This document shows, one piece after another, positions 1 to 9,443 of a DNA stretch of 64,000 bases (positions are counted from its first letter, which is position 1; each line of letters begins with the position of its first letter). Below the pieces are notes generated by a model, which worked only from the letters and a program-made list of their open reading frames with translations, ran no database searches and had not been told where the DNA came from. The translations under genes and the position numbers were made by a program. The stretch comes from Sphingomonas folli (lineage in GTDB: Bacteria; Pseudomonadota; Alphaproteobacteria; Sphingomonadales; Sphingomonadaceae): assembly GCF_019429525.1 (NCBI RefSeq), contig NZ_JAHXZL010000014.1, forward strand, positions 62,001 through 126,000, in the 5' to 3' direction.

Positions 1-106
1 CGAGCTGATGAAGCGCCATCGCGCGGGCGAGGCCGACGAGCGCGTGCGCCAGGGCATCCTGCTGTCGATCAACGCGATCGCGACCGCGCTGCGCAACTCG
101 GGGTGA
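1..106 (+). CDS. ppc: Probable phosphoenolpyruvate carboxylase, C-terminal end (partial)
   Basis: Only the last 34 residues are in the window; the gene starts to the left and ends at a TGA at 104-106. The tail ends in AIATALRNSG, which resembles the conserved C-terminus of bacterial PEP carboxylase (GIAAGMRNTG in E. coli), where the final Gly lies in the active site. The enzyme carboxylates PEP to oxaloacetate to refill the TCA cycle. The identification rests on this short tail only, so it is tentative; the preceding helix-like stretch gives no further motif. Confidence 0.55.
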   Translation, partial: ELMKRHRAGEADERVRQGILLSINAIATALRNSG

Positions 107-190
107 GGGTCGTAGGCATCCTTCCTGCGCCTGTTCCTCGCCCGAGTCGTCTCTTCCTACCTTCGTCAGCCCCGCGGGGGCTCCGACCTA

Positions 191-284
191 CGTCATTGCC
201 GCGCAGGCGGGGATCCATACACGCTGTCGTCGCGGCTCCTTCGAGGGCCTGCGCGTCTGGATCCCCGCCTGCGCGGGGATGACG
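191..284. repeat. Intergenic palindromic repeat (paired GC-rich arms)
   Basis: Two nearly perfect 27-base inverted arms (191-217 and 258-284) flank a 40-base centre. Each arm holds GCGCAGGCGGGGATCCA or its complement and ends in a GTCAT/ATGAC edge. It lies in the gap between the convergent ppc and pepN genes and may end transcription from both sides. The ATGAC/GTCAT edge and internal GGATCC are shared with repeats near 8436, 12318, 31112 and 52044, which suggests a dispersed REP/BIME-like family. Confidence 0.75.
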
Positions 285-363
285 GGGAAGGGACGAGGCC
301 TGGGTGCGTGATCCGGCCCACGTCGTACATGCGCCAGCGCTCCGAGCGATCGGCGGCGACCCC

Positions 364-2958
364 CTACCCTTCCAAACTCTTCGACGCCTGCTCGAACAGG
401 TCCTTGCTGATCCCCGGCGTCGCCACGATCCGCTCCAGCTCGGCGCGCATCAGGGCGGCGCGCGCGGGGTCGAAGCGGCGCCAGCGCCCGAGCGGCGGCA
501 GCAGCCGCGCCGAGGTCTGCGGGTTGAGCGGGTCGAGCGCGAGCAGCTGGTCGGCCAGCCAGCGATAGCCCGCGCCACCGGCGACGTGGAACGCGCGCTG
601 GTTGACCGCGAAGGCACCGATCAGCGCGCGTGCGCGATTGGGGTTGGCGAGCGAGAAATCGGGGTGGCGCGCCAGCTCGGCGACCAGCGCGGGCGTGTCG
701 TCGCGCGAGGCCAGCGCCTGGGTCTGGAACCATTTGTCGAGCACCAGCGGGTTGTCGGCGTAGCGCGCGTAGAAGGCCGCCAGCGCGGCGTCGCGCTCGG
801 CCGAATGGCCGCTCGCCAGCGCGGTCAGCGCGCCCTGACGGTCGGTCATATTGTCCGCCTCGTCGAACTGCGCCCAGGCGAGCGAGGGCGCGTCGGCCGC
901 CCCGCCCGCCTGGAGATAGTGGAGCGCGACGTTGCGCAGCCGCCGCACGCCCTTGGCCGCGGGCGTGTAGGCATAGGGCGCGCGCTCGCCGGGGTCGCAG
1001 GCGGCGCGCCAACGCTGGTCGAGCGCGCGCGCCAGGTCGCGGCGCAGCGCCTCGCGCGCGGCGAACACCGCCTCCGGCTCGACGGTGGCGAGCTGATCGC
1101 CGATGAAATTCTCCGACGGCAGCAGCACCGCCTCGGCGACGAAGGCGCGGTCCAGCCCGGGGTCGTCGAGCGTGTCGGCCACCGCCTCGATCACCGCGCC
1201 ATGGTCGGCCTCGCCCTCCACCGTCGCCGCCACCAGCGTGTCGAGCATCAGCTGCTGCATCGCCTCGTAGCGCGCGAACGGATCGTCGTCGTGGCGCGCG
1301 AGGAAGGCGAGATCGGCGGCGGTGCGGTCGCTCTCCACGATCACGGGCGCGGAGAAGCCGCGGTTGATCGAGAGGATCGGCCGTTCCGGCACGTCCTCGA
1401 AGGCGATGCTCTCGGCGGCGTCGCGCAGCACCACGAGCCGCTCCGCGCCGAGCGGCTCACCGGTGGCGCTGCCGAACAGCCGCACGCGCAGCGGCAGCAC
1501 CTGGGGCGCCTTGCCGCTCTGGCCGGGCGTGTCGGGCACCTTCTGCGCGAGATGGAGCAGCGCGCGGCCGCTGCCGGGCTCGTGCCCGACGCTGGCGGAC
1601 ACGCGCGGCGTGCCCGCCTGGCTGTACCACAGGCGGAACTGCGCGAGGTCGACACCGCTCGCCTCCTCCATGCAGCGGACGAAATCCTCGCAGGTGGCGG
1701 CGGTGCCGTCGTGACGGTCGAAATACAGCTCGGCGCCCGCGCGGAAGGCGGCGTTGCCCAGCATCGTCGCCATCATGCGGATCAGCTCGGCGCCCTTGTT
1801 GTAGATGGTGGCGGTGTAGAAGTTGCTGATCTCGATGTAGCTCTCCGGGCGCACCGGGTGGGCGAGCGGGCCGGAATCCTCGGGGAACTGCGCCGCGCGC
1901 AGGCCGCGCACGTCCTCGATCCGCTTGACCGCGGCGGAGCCCTGGTCGGCGCTGAACGACTGGTCGCGATAGACGGTGAAGCCTTCCTTGAGGCTCAGCT
2001 GGAACCAGTCGCGGCAGGTCACGCGGTTGCCTGACCAATTGTGGAAATACTCGTGCGCCACCACGGCGGCGATGGCGTCATAGTCATAGTCGGTCGCTGT
2101 GTCGGGATCGGCGAGGATGTAGCGGCTGTTGAAGATGTTCAGCCCCTTGTTCTCCATCGCGCCGAAGTTGAAGTCGTCGACCGCGACGATGTTGAACACG
2201 TCGAGGTCATATTCACGACCGTAGACGCGCTCGTCCCACGCCATCGAGAGCTTGAGCGCGTCGAGCGCGTGCGCGGTCTTGGGCAGGTCGGCGGCGCGTA
2301 CCCAGATGCCGAGCTGCACCTCGCGCCCCGAGCGGGTGGTGAACGTGTCGCGGTTCACCGCCAGGTCACCCGCCACCAGCGCGAAGAGGTAGGAGGGTTT
2401 GGGATAAGGGTCGTGCCACTCGGCCCAGTGACTGCCGTCCTGCCCCTCGCCCCGCGCGACGGGGTCGCCGTTGGCGAGCAGCACCGGGAAGCGGCGCCGG
2501 TCGGCGCTCATGCGCACGCGATAGGTGGCGAGCACGTCGGGCCGGTCTGGGAAATAGGTGATACGACGAAAGCCCTCGGCCTCGCATTGCGTGCAGAGGA
2601 TCCCGCCCGAGGCGTAGAGCCCCATCAGCTGGGTGTTGCGATCGGGCGCGATCTCCACCTCGGTCTCGATCACGTGGCGCTCGCCGTCGAGCGGGATCAC
2701 CAACTGCTCGCCCTCGAGGGTCCAGCCGGTCGCCGCCGCGCCGTCGACCGTCACCGCCAGCGGCACCTGCCCCGCGCCGTCGAGCCGCAGCGGCTGGTCG
2801 TGCGTCCCGTGGCGTACCACGCCGAGCCGCGCGCGGACCCGGGTGAGCGTCGGGTCGAGCGCGAAGTCCAGTTCCACCTCGGGCACGAGCCACGCCGGCG
2901 GCCGATAGTCGCGGCGATAGGTGACGAGCGGTGAGGCGGCGGTGAGGCGTGCGTCCAT
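364..2958 (-). CDS. pepN: Aminopeptidase N (M1 family zinc metallopeptidase)
   Basis: An 864-residue cytoplasmic M1 aminopeptidase that removes N-terminal residues from peptides. It has the GAMEN substrate-binding motif near residue 266 and the zinc site HEYFHNW near residue 301, followed by a SLKEGFTV stretch carrying the third zinc ligand Glu. Length and layout (N-terminal beta domain, catalytic domain, long helical C-terminal domain) match the gamma/alphaproteobacterial PepN type of about 870 residues. I chose the ATG at 2958 (MDARLT) rather than an ATG 12 codons upstream because the protein conservation begins there. It diverges from the secreted M28 peptidase gene across a 222-base gap. 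Confidence 0.95.
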   Translation of the reverse strand: MDARLTAASPLVTYRRDYRPPAWLVPEVELDFALDPTLTRVRARLGVVRHGTHDQPLRLDGAGQVPLAVTVDGAAATGWTLEGEQLVIPLDGERHVIETEVEIAPDRNTQLMGLYASGGILCTQCEAEGFRRITYFPDRPDVLATYRVRMSADRRRFPVLLANGDPVARGEGQDGSHWAEWHDPYPKPSYLFALVAGDLAVNRDTFTTRSGREVQLGIWVRAADLPKTAHALDALKLSMAWDERVYGREYDLDVFNIVAVDDFNFGAMENKGLNIFNSRYILADPDTATDYDYDAIAAVVAHEYFHNWSGNRVTCRDWFQLSLKEGFTVYRDQSFSADQGSAAVKRIEDVRGLRAAQFPEDSGPLAHPVRPESYIEISNFYTATIYNKGAELIRMMATMLGNAAFRAGAELYFDRHDGTAATCEDFVRCMEEASGVDLAQFRLWYSQAGTPRVSASVGHEPGSGRALLHLAQKVPDTPGQSGKAPQVLPLRVRLFGSATGEPLGAERLVVLRDAAESIAFEDVPERPILSINRGFSAPVIVESDRTAADLAFLARHDDDPFARYEAMQQLMLDTLVAATVEGEADHGAVIEAVADTLDDPGLDRAFVAEAVLLPSENFIGDQLATVEPEAVFAAREALRRDLARALDQRWRAACDPGERAPYAYTPAAKGVRRLRNVALHYLQAGGAADAPSLAWAQFDEADNMTDRQGALTALASGHSAERDAALAAFYARYADNPLVLDKWFQTQALASRDDTPALVAELARHPDFSLANPNRARALIGAFAVNQRAFHVAGGAGYRWLADQLLALDPLNPQTSARLLPPLGRWRRFDPARAALMRAELERIVATPGISKDLFEQASKSLEG

Positions 2959-3180
2959 GGTCCTGACTATAATCGGGCGCGGCGCAGGTTCCATGGGAAA
3001 GCGGCGGCGGCCGCGGCGGCCGCACCGACCGGCATCATGCTCAGGATGCGAGGCTCCTCGGGACAGTCGCGCTGCCGGCGCGAACGTACCGGCTCGGCGC
3101 TCCCTCAGCCGCCACTCGGCGCGTGCGTGGCGCGCGAAGCTAAGCTACGGCGATTCTTTCCTATTGTTCGAAAGCCGCCG

Positions 3181-4845
3181 ATGTACCGCCGTATCGCCCT
3201 CCTGCTCGCCTGCACCTGCGCCACCGTCGCCACCGCCCAGGCTCCCACGCCCCTGCCGACCCCGGCCGCGCGCAACGCCGCGCTCACCGCGCCGCTGCCG
3301 GCCGACCAGGCCGCGATGAAGGCGCACGTCATGTTCCTCGCCTCGGACGCGATGCGCGGACGCGAGGCGGGCAGCGGCGAGTATGACATCGCCGCGCAAT
3401 ATGTCGCCGCGCAATTCTATGCCGCCGGGCTCAAGCCGATGGGCGACGACGGCGGCTATCTCCAGAAAGTGCCGCTCACCGCCTACAAGATCGCCGGCCA
3501 GGGCGACTTCAGCTGGACGCCAGCGGGCGGCACGTCGCGCCCGCTCGTCTTCGGCACCGATTATGTGCCCGCCGCCAACCCGGCCGCCAAAGCGACGCGC
3601 GTGTCCGCGCCGCTGGTCTATGTCGGCTACGGCCTGTCGGCGAGCGCCTATGGCATCGACGATTACGCCGGCGTCGACGTGCGCGGGAAGATCGTCGCCT
3701 ATGTCGGCGGGGTGCCCGCCGGGCTGCCCAGCGAGGTGGCGGCGACGCTGAGCGGCGCGCCCGCGCGGCTCGCCGCCGCGGCGGCGCACGGCGCGGTGGG
3801 GGCGATCGCGATCGCCGACCTGCGCTCGCCCGGCCGCGGCGCACCGGGGTTCGACACGGCCAGGAAAGGATATGACTCGGAGCGCGTGACCTGGGCGCTG
3901 CCCGACGGCACCGGCAGTACCGCCACGCCGTCGGTGCCGCTGCTCGGCACGCTCTCCACCGCCGGCGCGGCCAGGATCTTCGCGCGCGACTGGGCGGCGA
4001 TGGCGCGGGCGGCGAAGAAGAAGGTGCTGCGCACTCGCGCCGTCGCCGCGGCGGGCACGCTCAGCGTGCAGAGCGCGACCGGCTTCCGCGCGCTGCCGAG
4101 CAGCAACGTCATCGGCATGATCCCGGGCACCGATCCGAGCGTCGGGCGCGAGACCGTGGTGCTGTCGGCGCACCTCGACCATGTCGGCGTCGGCAAGGCG
4201 GTGAAGGGCGACACGATCTACAACGGCGCGCTCGACGACGCGATCGGCATCGCCAGCCTGATCGAGGAGGCCAAGCGCTTCAAACAGGCCGCGCCGCCGA
4301 AGCGATCGGTGCTCTTCCTCGCCGTCACCGCGGAGGAGAAGGGACTGGTCGGCAGCGACTATTTCACCAACCACCCGACCGTGCCGATCGCCGACATCGT
4401 CGCCGACGTGAACCTCGACATGCCGATCCTCACCTATAAGTTCGAGGACATGGTGGCGTTCGGCGGCGACCGCTCGTCGCTCGGTCCGATCATCGCGCGC
4501 GCGGTCGGTGCCATCGGCGTCGGCCTCTCGCCGGACCCGATGCCCGAAGAGGCGATCTTCGTCCGCTCGGACCATTTCCGCTTCGTCCAGAAGGGCGTGC
4601 CCTCGGTCTTCCTGTGGCCGGGTCAGAAAGGGCCGGGCAAGGCCGCGGTCGCCGACTTCATGGGCAACTGCTACCACAAGCCGTGCGACGACCTGACGCA
4701 GCCGATCCTGTGGGACCAGGGCGTCCGCTTCGTCGACGCCAACTATCGGATCGCGCGCGGGATCGCCGACGCCGCCGACCGGCCGCGCTGGAACAAGGGC
4801 GATTATTTCGGGCTGCTGTTCAAGGGCCCGATGGCGGCTCGGTGA
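3181..4845 (+). CDS. Secreted M28 family zinc peptidase
   Basis: A 554-residue protein with an N-terminal signal peptide (MYRRIALLLACTCATVATAQ). It has a PA-type insert in the middle and the M28 di-zinc peptidase domain in the second half. Visible zinc-site motifs are SAHLDHVG, NGALDDAIG, VTAEEKGLVG, NLDMP and RSDHFRF. M28 enzymes of this layout are periplasmic or outer-membrane aminopeptidases that take up peptide nitrogen. An in-frame extension to 3037 exists, but the ATG at 3181 directly precedes the signal peptide, so I use it. The gene converges on hisZ with a 24-base gap. Exact substrate preference cannot be read from sequence. Confidence 0.9.
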   Translation: MYRRIALLLACTCATVATAQAPTPLPTPAARNAALTAPLPADQAAMKAHVMFLASDAMRGREAGSGEYDIAAQYVAAQFYAAGLKPMGDDGGYLQKVPLTAYKIAGQGDFSWTPAGGTSRPLVFGTDYVPAANPAAKATRVSAPLVYVGYGLSASAYGIDDYAGVDVRGKIVAYVGGVPAGLPSEVAATLSGAPARLAAAAAHGAVGAIAIADLRSPGRGAPGFDTARKGYDSERVTWALPDGTGSTATPSVPLLGTLSTAGAARIFARDWAAMARAAKKKVLRTRAVAAAGTLSVQSATGFRALPSSNVIGMIPGTDPSVGRETVVLSAHLDHVGVGKAVKGDTIYNGALDDAIGIASLIEEAKRFKQAAPPKRSVLFLAVTAEEKGLVGSDYFTNHPTVPIADIVADVNLDMPILTYKFEDMVAFGGDRSSLGPIIARAVGAIGVGLSPDPMPEEAIFVRSDHFRFVQKGVPSVFLWPGQKGPGKAAVADFMGNCYHKPCDDLTQPILWDQGVRFVDANYRIARGIADAADRPRWNKGDYFGLLFKGPMAAR

Positions 4846-4869
4846 GATGAGCTGCGCGGGGCGGCGCGC

Positions 4870-5973
4870 TCAGTCGAGCGCGCGCGCCGCCCCCTCCGCG
4901 TAGACGTGCGTGCACACCTGCGCCTCGGGCGTGTCACCCGGCTCGAGCGCGGCGACCGTCACCCAACCCTGCGCGCGCATCGCCGCGCCCTGCTCGGCCG
5001 GCGTACCGAACGGCAGGAACAGGCGGCGGCGCTCGCCGGCGGGCTGGTCGCCGATCAGACGGTCGGCGAAGAGCGAGAAGCCGGTGGCCGCCTCCTCCGC
5101 GCCGCCCTCGTGCACCACGGTATAGGTGCCACCGCGCCCGACCTCGGCCGTCGCGCCGCCGGCGAACAGCGAGAAGCCGAGCCAGCTCTGATATTCGAAG
5201 CCGTGGCGCTCGGTCGGGTCGAGCGTGAGCAGCGCGCGCCCGTCGACCGCGCGCGCGATCGCGGCGAGCGCGTCGAGCCGCGACGCCAGCACATCGTCGC
5301 GGTCGAAGTCGCGCAGCCGCGCCAGCGCCTGGTCGAACGGCCCCGCCGCGGCGACCAGCGGGAGATAGTCGGGCGCCAGCTCGGCGACCGCGCCCGCGTC
5401 CTTGGCGTCGAGCCGCTGGCGCAGCGCGTCGAGCTTCTCGGGCGCGACCGGCAGCGCGCCCGCGGCGAGCGTGTCGACCAGGTCGGGCAAGGTGAAGTCG
5501 ATCGAGGGGCGCGCCACGCCCGCCGCGGCGATCGCCTCGATCGCGACCGTCACCACCTCCCGCGCCGCCGCGACCGTGTCGAGCCCGAACAACTCGGCGC
5601 CGATCTGCCGCGTCTCCCGCGCCGGGGCGAGCTGGCTGGCGCGGAGCTTGAGCACCGCGCCGGCGTAGCTCAGCCGCACCGGGCGCGGGTGGTGCCCCAT
5701 CCGCGTCGCCGCGATCCGCGCCACCTGCGCGGTGAGGTCGGGCCGGATCGCGAGCGTGCGCTGCGACACCGGGTCGACGAACCGCACCGCGTCCTGCAGC
5801 GCCCCCGCCTTGAGCCGCGAGCCCAGCCCCTCGGCGAACTCGGCGAGCGGCGGGTCGACCCGCTCATAGCCGTGCGCGCGGATCGCGCCGAGCACGCGCG
5901 CCTCGAGCGCGGCGGCGGCGTCGGCCACCGGCGGCAGGCGGTCGCGCAGGCCCTCGGGCAGCAGCGCGGTCAC
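4870..5973 (-). CDS. hisZ: ATP phosphoribosyltransferase regulatory subunit HisZ
   Basis: A 367-residue paralogue of the catalytic core of histidyl-tRNA synthetase. The start MTALLPEGLRDRLPP and the later LRASQLAPARETRQIGAE region fit HisZ, which has no tRNA-binding domain. HisZ pairs with the short form of HisG to make the first enzyme of histidine synthesis, and it mediates histidine feedback. The start is GTG (complement of 5971-5973). No hisG is in the window, so the partner must be encoded elsewhere. The gene diverges from uvsE across a 242-base gap. Confidence 0.88.
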   Translation of the reverse strand: MTALLPEGLRDRLPPVADAAAALEARVLGAIRAHGYERVDPPLAEFAEGLGSRLKAGALQDAVRFVDPVSQRTLAIRPDLTAQVARIAATRMGHHPRPVRLSYAGAVLKLRASQLAPARETRQIGAELFGLDTVAAAREVVTVAIEAIAAAGVARPSIDFTLPDLVDTLAAGALPVAPEKLDALRQRLDAKDAGAVAELAPDYLPLVAAAGPFDQALARLRDFDRDDVLASRLDALAAIARAVDGRALLTLDPTERHGFEYQSWLGFSLFAGGATAEVGRGGTYTVVHEGGAEEAATGFSLFADRLIGDQPAGERRRLFLPFGTPAEQGAAMRAQGWVTVAALEPGDTPEAQVCTHVYAEGAARALD

Positions 5974-6215
5974 GCGCGCGTCTCCCGCTCGTCCGCCACG
6001 TCGAGGCAGGGGTGAGGCGTCATCTTCATCGTCACGTCCGCGTTGCGGCGGCGCACCCGATGGCCGCGCGCCTCGAGCCCTGCTGTCCGCCGTTCACCGC
6101 CCGATTGGTCGCTGCGCGCGCCGCCGTCAACCTCGCGGCCCCGCGTCCCCGAGACTGAGGCGCAAGTGCCTGAGAAAGCACGGCACCCGCGCGCGTCCCG
6201 CGGCGTTATCCCGCC

Positions 6216-7361
6216 ATGCCAACACCCCCTGACCACCCGCTCCGCCTCGGCTTCCCGGTCAAGGTGATGGGCAAGCCCGGCCTGAAGAGCGGCGACACGC
6301 GGCGCTGGCAGGCCAGTCCGCACCTGCGCTGCTCGCTCGAGCAGGTCGACAAGGTGCTCGACTATCTCGCCAGCGAGCGGCTCGACATGTACCGGCTGTC
6401 GTCCGACCTGGCGCCCTATGCCACCCACCCCGACATGCCGCAGTTCCACGACATGGTGCGCGAGAGCGACGCCGAGCTGGCCGCCTTCGGCGCCAAGGCG
6501 CGCGCGCTCGGCATCAGGCTGTCGTTCCACCCGTCGCAGTACGTGCTGCTCAACAGCCCCGACGAGGCGCTCACCGCCAAGTCGATCTGGGACCTGTCGT
6601 CGCAGGCCGAGATGCTCGACCGCATGGGCCTCGACGACGAGGCCGTGATGGTGACGCACGTCGGCGGCGTCTACGACGACCATGACGCCAGCCGCGAGCG
6701 CTGGCTGCGCGGGTGGGAGCGCTGCCCCGAGCACGTGCGGCGTCGGCTGGTGCTGGAGAACGACGACCTGCGCTTCTCCGCCGCGGACGCTCTGTGGATC
6801 AACGAGCGCACCGGCGTGCGGCTGATCTTCGACTATCAGCATTTCTGGTGCCTCAACCCCGAGGGGCTCGACCTGCGTGACACGCTGGAGCGCTTCCTGG
6901 CGAGCTGGCCCATCGGCGTGCGGCCCAAGATCCATTTCTCCTCACCCCGCACCGAGATGCGCGAGGTGAAGCAGAAGATCACCGCCAAGCAGCGCGCCAG
7001 CGGGAAGACGGTGCGCGCGGGCGAGCTGGTCAAAGCGCCGGTCAAGGCGGGCGCGCGGGTGAAGACGGTGCTGCGGCCGCCGGTGTGGACCGGCCACGCC
7101 GACTTCACCAACCCGTTCGAGTTCGCCACCTTCATGCGCACCGCCGCGGGGCTGGTGTTCGACGTGATGATGGAGGGCAAGGCCAAGGACATCAGCCTGC
7201 TCAAGCTGCGCCCCGACCTGCTGCGCTACGCCCCCGACGTGGCGGCGCGCTTCGGTATCACGGCGGCCGACGCCGACGCGCTCGCCGCGGACGAGGCGGC
7301 GCTGGCGAGCGGCGGCGCCGCGGCGGACGAGGCGCCCGACGTGGACGAGGGCGAGGCGTGA
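6216..7361 (+). CDS. uvsE: UV DNA damage endonuclease UvsE/UvdE
   Basis: A 381-residue TIM-barrel, metal-dependent endonuclease that nicks DNA 5' of UV photoproducts and starts an alternative excision repair route. Family motifs visible are MYRLSSDLAPY, SFHPSQYVLLN (His metal ligand), VTHVGGVYDD, LVLENDD, FDYQHFWC and KIHFSSPR. These cover the Asn/His/Glu/Asp metal-binding set of the Thermus and Bacillus enzymes. The C-terminal 50 residues are an Asp/Ala-rich tail not needed for the core. The gene is common in Deinococcus-Thermus and Firmicutes and patchy in proteobacteria. uvrB and recN lie within 12 kb but are not in the same operon. Confidence 0.92.
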   Translation: MPTPPDHPLRLGFPVKVMGKPGLKSGDTRRWQASPHLRCSLEQVDKVLDYLASERLDMYRLSSDLAPYATHPDMPQFHDMVRESDAELAAFGAKARALGIRLSFHPSQYVLLNSPDEALTAKSIWDLSSQAEMLDRMGLDDEAVMVTHVGGVYDDHDASRERWLRGWERCPEHVRRRLVLENDDLRFSAADALWINERTGVRLIFDYQHFWCLNPEGLDLRDTLERFLASWPIGVRPKIHFSSPRTEMREVKQKITAKQRASGKTVRAGELVKAPVKAGARVKTVLRPPVWTGHADFTNPFEFATFMRTAAGLVFDVMMEGKAKDISLLKLRPDLLRYAPDVAARFGITAADADALAADEAALASGGAAADEAPDVDEGEA

Positions 7362-7384
7362 GGAAGCCGCCCTCCTCATCGTCG

Positions 7385-7470
7385 CCCCGGCGAACGCCGG
7401 GGCCCAGTTGGGGAACGTGAGTGGGCCTCGCTCCGGCCTTCCCAATTGAACCCCGGCGTTCGCCGGGGTG
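7385..7470. repeat. Paired short palindromes (REP/BIME-like)
   Basis: Two self-palindromic units, CCCCGGCGAACGCCGGGG at 7385-7402 and CCCCGGCGTTCGCCGGGG at 7451-7468, flank a centre that itself holds complementary CCCAGTTGGG- and CCCAATTG-type words. The pair lies 24 bases after the uvsE stop, between convergent genes, and may act as a bidirectional terminator. A half unit of the same kind (CACCCCGGCGAAGGCGGG) occurs near 8388. Confidence 0.75.
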
Positions 7471-7490
7471 GTTGTACGCAGTTCAGGCCG

Positions 7491-8261
7491 CTACTCGCGA
7501 TACCCCGGGCTCACACGGTCGAGCTTGCGCAGCAGCGCGGGCCAGGCGAGCGCCTGCGCCACCATCCCCATCCCCGCCGGGCTCGCCTGGTGCGCCACTT
7601 TCTCCTCGACGCCCTCGGGCGGCGGGTTGAGCCCGTCGCGGCCGGCCGCCAGCATATGCACCTGCGCCTGGCACGCGCGCTCCAGGAAGTAGAGCCGCAG
7701 GAAACAGGCCGCGACCGAGTTGCCGACCGCGAGCGTGCCGTGGTTGCGCAGGATCATCGCGTTCCTGGTGCCCAGGTCGGCGACCAGCCGAGCGCGCTCG
7801 TCCAAGTCGGTCGCGATGCCCTCATAGTCGTGATAGGCGACGTCGTGGCTCGCGATCATCGCGGTCTGGGTATGCGGCAGCAGCCCACACGCCATCGCCG
7901 ACACCGCCTGGCCGTGCGGCGTGTGGAGGTGCATCACCGCGTGCGCGTCGTCGCGCGCCATGTGGATCGCGGAGTGGATGGTGAAGCCCGCGGGGTTGAC
8001 CGGATGGTCCGAGCGGCCGACCGGCTGGCCGTCGACGTCGATCTTGACCAGCGCCGAGGCGGTGATCTCCTCGAACATCATGTCGTACGGGTTGATCAGG
8101 AAATGGTGCTCGGGCCCGGGCACGCGCGCCGAGAGATGGGTGAAGATCAGGTCGTCCCAGCCGTACAGCGCGACCAGCCGGTAAGCGGCGGCGAGATCGA
8201 CCCGCGCCTCCCACTCGCCGGGCGCATAGGCCGCCGTGTCCACGGATGCGAGCGTCGCCAT
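7491..8261 (-). CDS. Class II aldolase/adducin family protein
   Basis: A 256-residue cytosolic protein of the class II aldolase/adducin fold. The zinc-binding His cluster is visible in VMHLHTPHGQ, with a third His in MILRNHGTLAVG and an early Glu in EEITASALVKID. Members act on sugar-phosphate or related substrates as aldolases, epimerases or decarboxylases. The sequence resembles the large uncharacterised subgroup that begins AYAPGEWEARVDLAAAYRL. The ATG at 8261 has a good ribosome site (AGGAG about 8 bases upstream). It is transcribed alone. Substrate is unknown. Confidence 0.85.
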   Translation of the reverse strand: MATLASVDTAAYAPGEWEARVDLAAAYRLVALYGWDDLIFTHLSARVPGPEHHFLINPYDMMFEEITASALVKIDVDGQPVGRSDHPVNPAGFTIHSAIHMARDDAHAVMHLHTPHGQAVSAMACGLLPHTQTAMIASHDVAYHDYEGIATDLDERARLVADLGTRNAMILRNHGTLAVGNSVAACFLRLYFLERACQAQVHMLAAGRDGLNPPPEGVEEKVAHQASPAGMGMVAQALAWPALLRKLDRVSPGYRE

Positions 8262-8435
8262 CGCCTCTCTCCTCCTATTTTCGGAGGAGCGTAGAGGAAG
8301 CGCCGCGGAGTCGCCAGCGCGCGGTTGGGCGAGCAGCAGGACGGCAGCCGCCCCGATAGATCCGACCCCTCTTCCCGCAGCCGTCACCCCGGCGAAGGCG
8401 GGACCTTTGCAGAAGTGGTGCGACCTTCCTCATCT

Positions 8436-8468
8436 TTCGTCATCCCGGACTTGTTCCGGGATGACGAA
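8436..8468. repeat. REP-like hairpin
   Basis: A perfect 14-base stem TTCGTCATCCCGGA/TCCGGGATGACGAA with a 5-base loop lies in the gap between the fpr stop and the aldolase-like gene start. The same GTCATCCCGG/CCGGGATGAC core recurs at 12318, 31112 and 52044. It can form a stable hairpin in RNA from either strand and may end fpr transcription. Confidence 0.8.
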
Positions 8469-8513
8469 GTAGGGGGACATTCGCGGAACGAGAAACGGCC
8501 GCCCGCCCAGCCC

Positions 8514-9344
8514 TCAGTCGACGAAGGCGCGCTCGATCACGAACTGCCCCGGGTTGGCGTTGGAGCCCTCGACCAGCCCGCGGTGCTCGAGCATCGACGC
8601 CACCTCGCGGATCATCGCGGTGGAGCCGCACAGCATCACGCGGTCGTTCTCGGGGTCGAACCTGGCCTCGCCGCCGAGCCCGTCGAACAGCCGCCCGTCC
8701 TCGATCAGCGCGGGGATGCGCGCCTGGACCGGGAAGTCCTCGCGCGTGACCGTCGGCAGGTAGCGGAACTGCGTCGCCGCCTGCTCCGACACCAGCGGAT
8801 CGTCCGCCAGCCGGGCCTCGAGCGTCTCGCGCCAGGCGAGGTCGTCGACGCGGCGGACGCCGTGCACCACCACCACCTCGTCGAAGCGCTCGTACACGTC
8901 CGGGTCGCGCGCGACGCTGAGGAAGGGCGCCAGCCCGGTGCCGGTCGAGAGCAGGAACAGGCGCCGCCCGCCGAGCAGCGCGTCGAGCACCAAGGTGCCG
9001 GTCGGCTTCTTGCCGAGATAGACTTGGTCGCCGGCCTCGATCTGCTGCAGCCGCCCGGTCAGCGGGCCGCCGGGCACCTTGATCGAGAGGAACTCGAGCT
9101 CCTCGGCCCAGGCCGGGCTGGCGATGGAATAGGCGCGCATCACCGGCTTGGCGGCCTTGCCGTCCTCGCCCTCGACGCCGGGCAGGCCGATCATCACGAA
9201 CTCGCCCGAGCGGAAGCGGAACGAGGCGGGGCGCTCGACCGCGAAGCTGAACAGATGCTCGTTCCAGTGGCGCACCCAGGTGACCGCCACGCTGTGGAAG
9301 GCGGTGGATTCGGGAATGAGCACTGGCGCGCGGAGGTCGGTCAT
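8514..9344 (-). CDS. fpr: Ferredoxin--NADP(+) reductase
   Basis: A 276-residue FAD enzyme that exchanges electrons between NADPH and ferredoxin or flavodoxin. FAD-binding RAYSIASP, the NADP-side TGTGLAPFLS and the C-terminal FVIERAFVD are all present. The extended A-F-V-D tail is the mark of the bacterial subclass I enzymes of alphaproteobacteria such as Rhodobacter FPR. The ATG at 9344 (MTDLRAPV) was chosen over an upstream in-frame Met because homology begins just after it. It is monocistronic; a REP hairpin lies 46 bases after its stop. Confidence 0.92.
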   Translation of the reverse strand: MTDLRAPVLIPESTAFHSVAVTWVRHWNEHLFSFAVERPASFRFRSGEFVMIGLPGVEGEDGKAAKPVMRAYSIASPAWAEELEFLSIKVPGGPLTGRLQQIEAGDQVYLGKKPTGTLVLDALLGGRRLFLLSTGTGLAPFLSVARDPDVYERFDEVVVVHGVRRVDDLAWRETLEARLADDPLVSEQAATQFRYLPTVTREDFPVQARIPALIEDGRLFDGLGGEARFDPENDRVMLCGSTAMIREVASMLEHRGLVEGSNANPGQFVIERAFVD

Positions 9345-9443
9345 CGGCGATCCGGTCTGAGTACGGGGAATGTCGTGCGAATGGGGCGCATTATGACGCG
9401 AGGGCGGCCCGGTCAACGATAGCCGGGCTTGGGCGGGGCGCGC

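Noticed and set aside
304..2034. Long plus-strand frame opposite pepN
   Set aside because: Antisense shadow of a clear M1 aminopeptidase.
5970..6029. Short minus-strand frame ending in a TGA that overlaps the hisZ GTG
   Set aside because: Only about 20 codons from its ATG with no ribosome site; the overlap may be chance.
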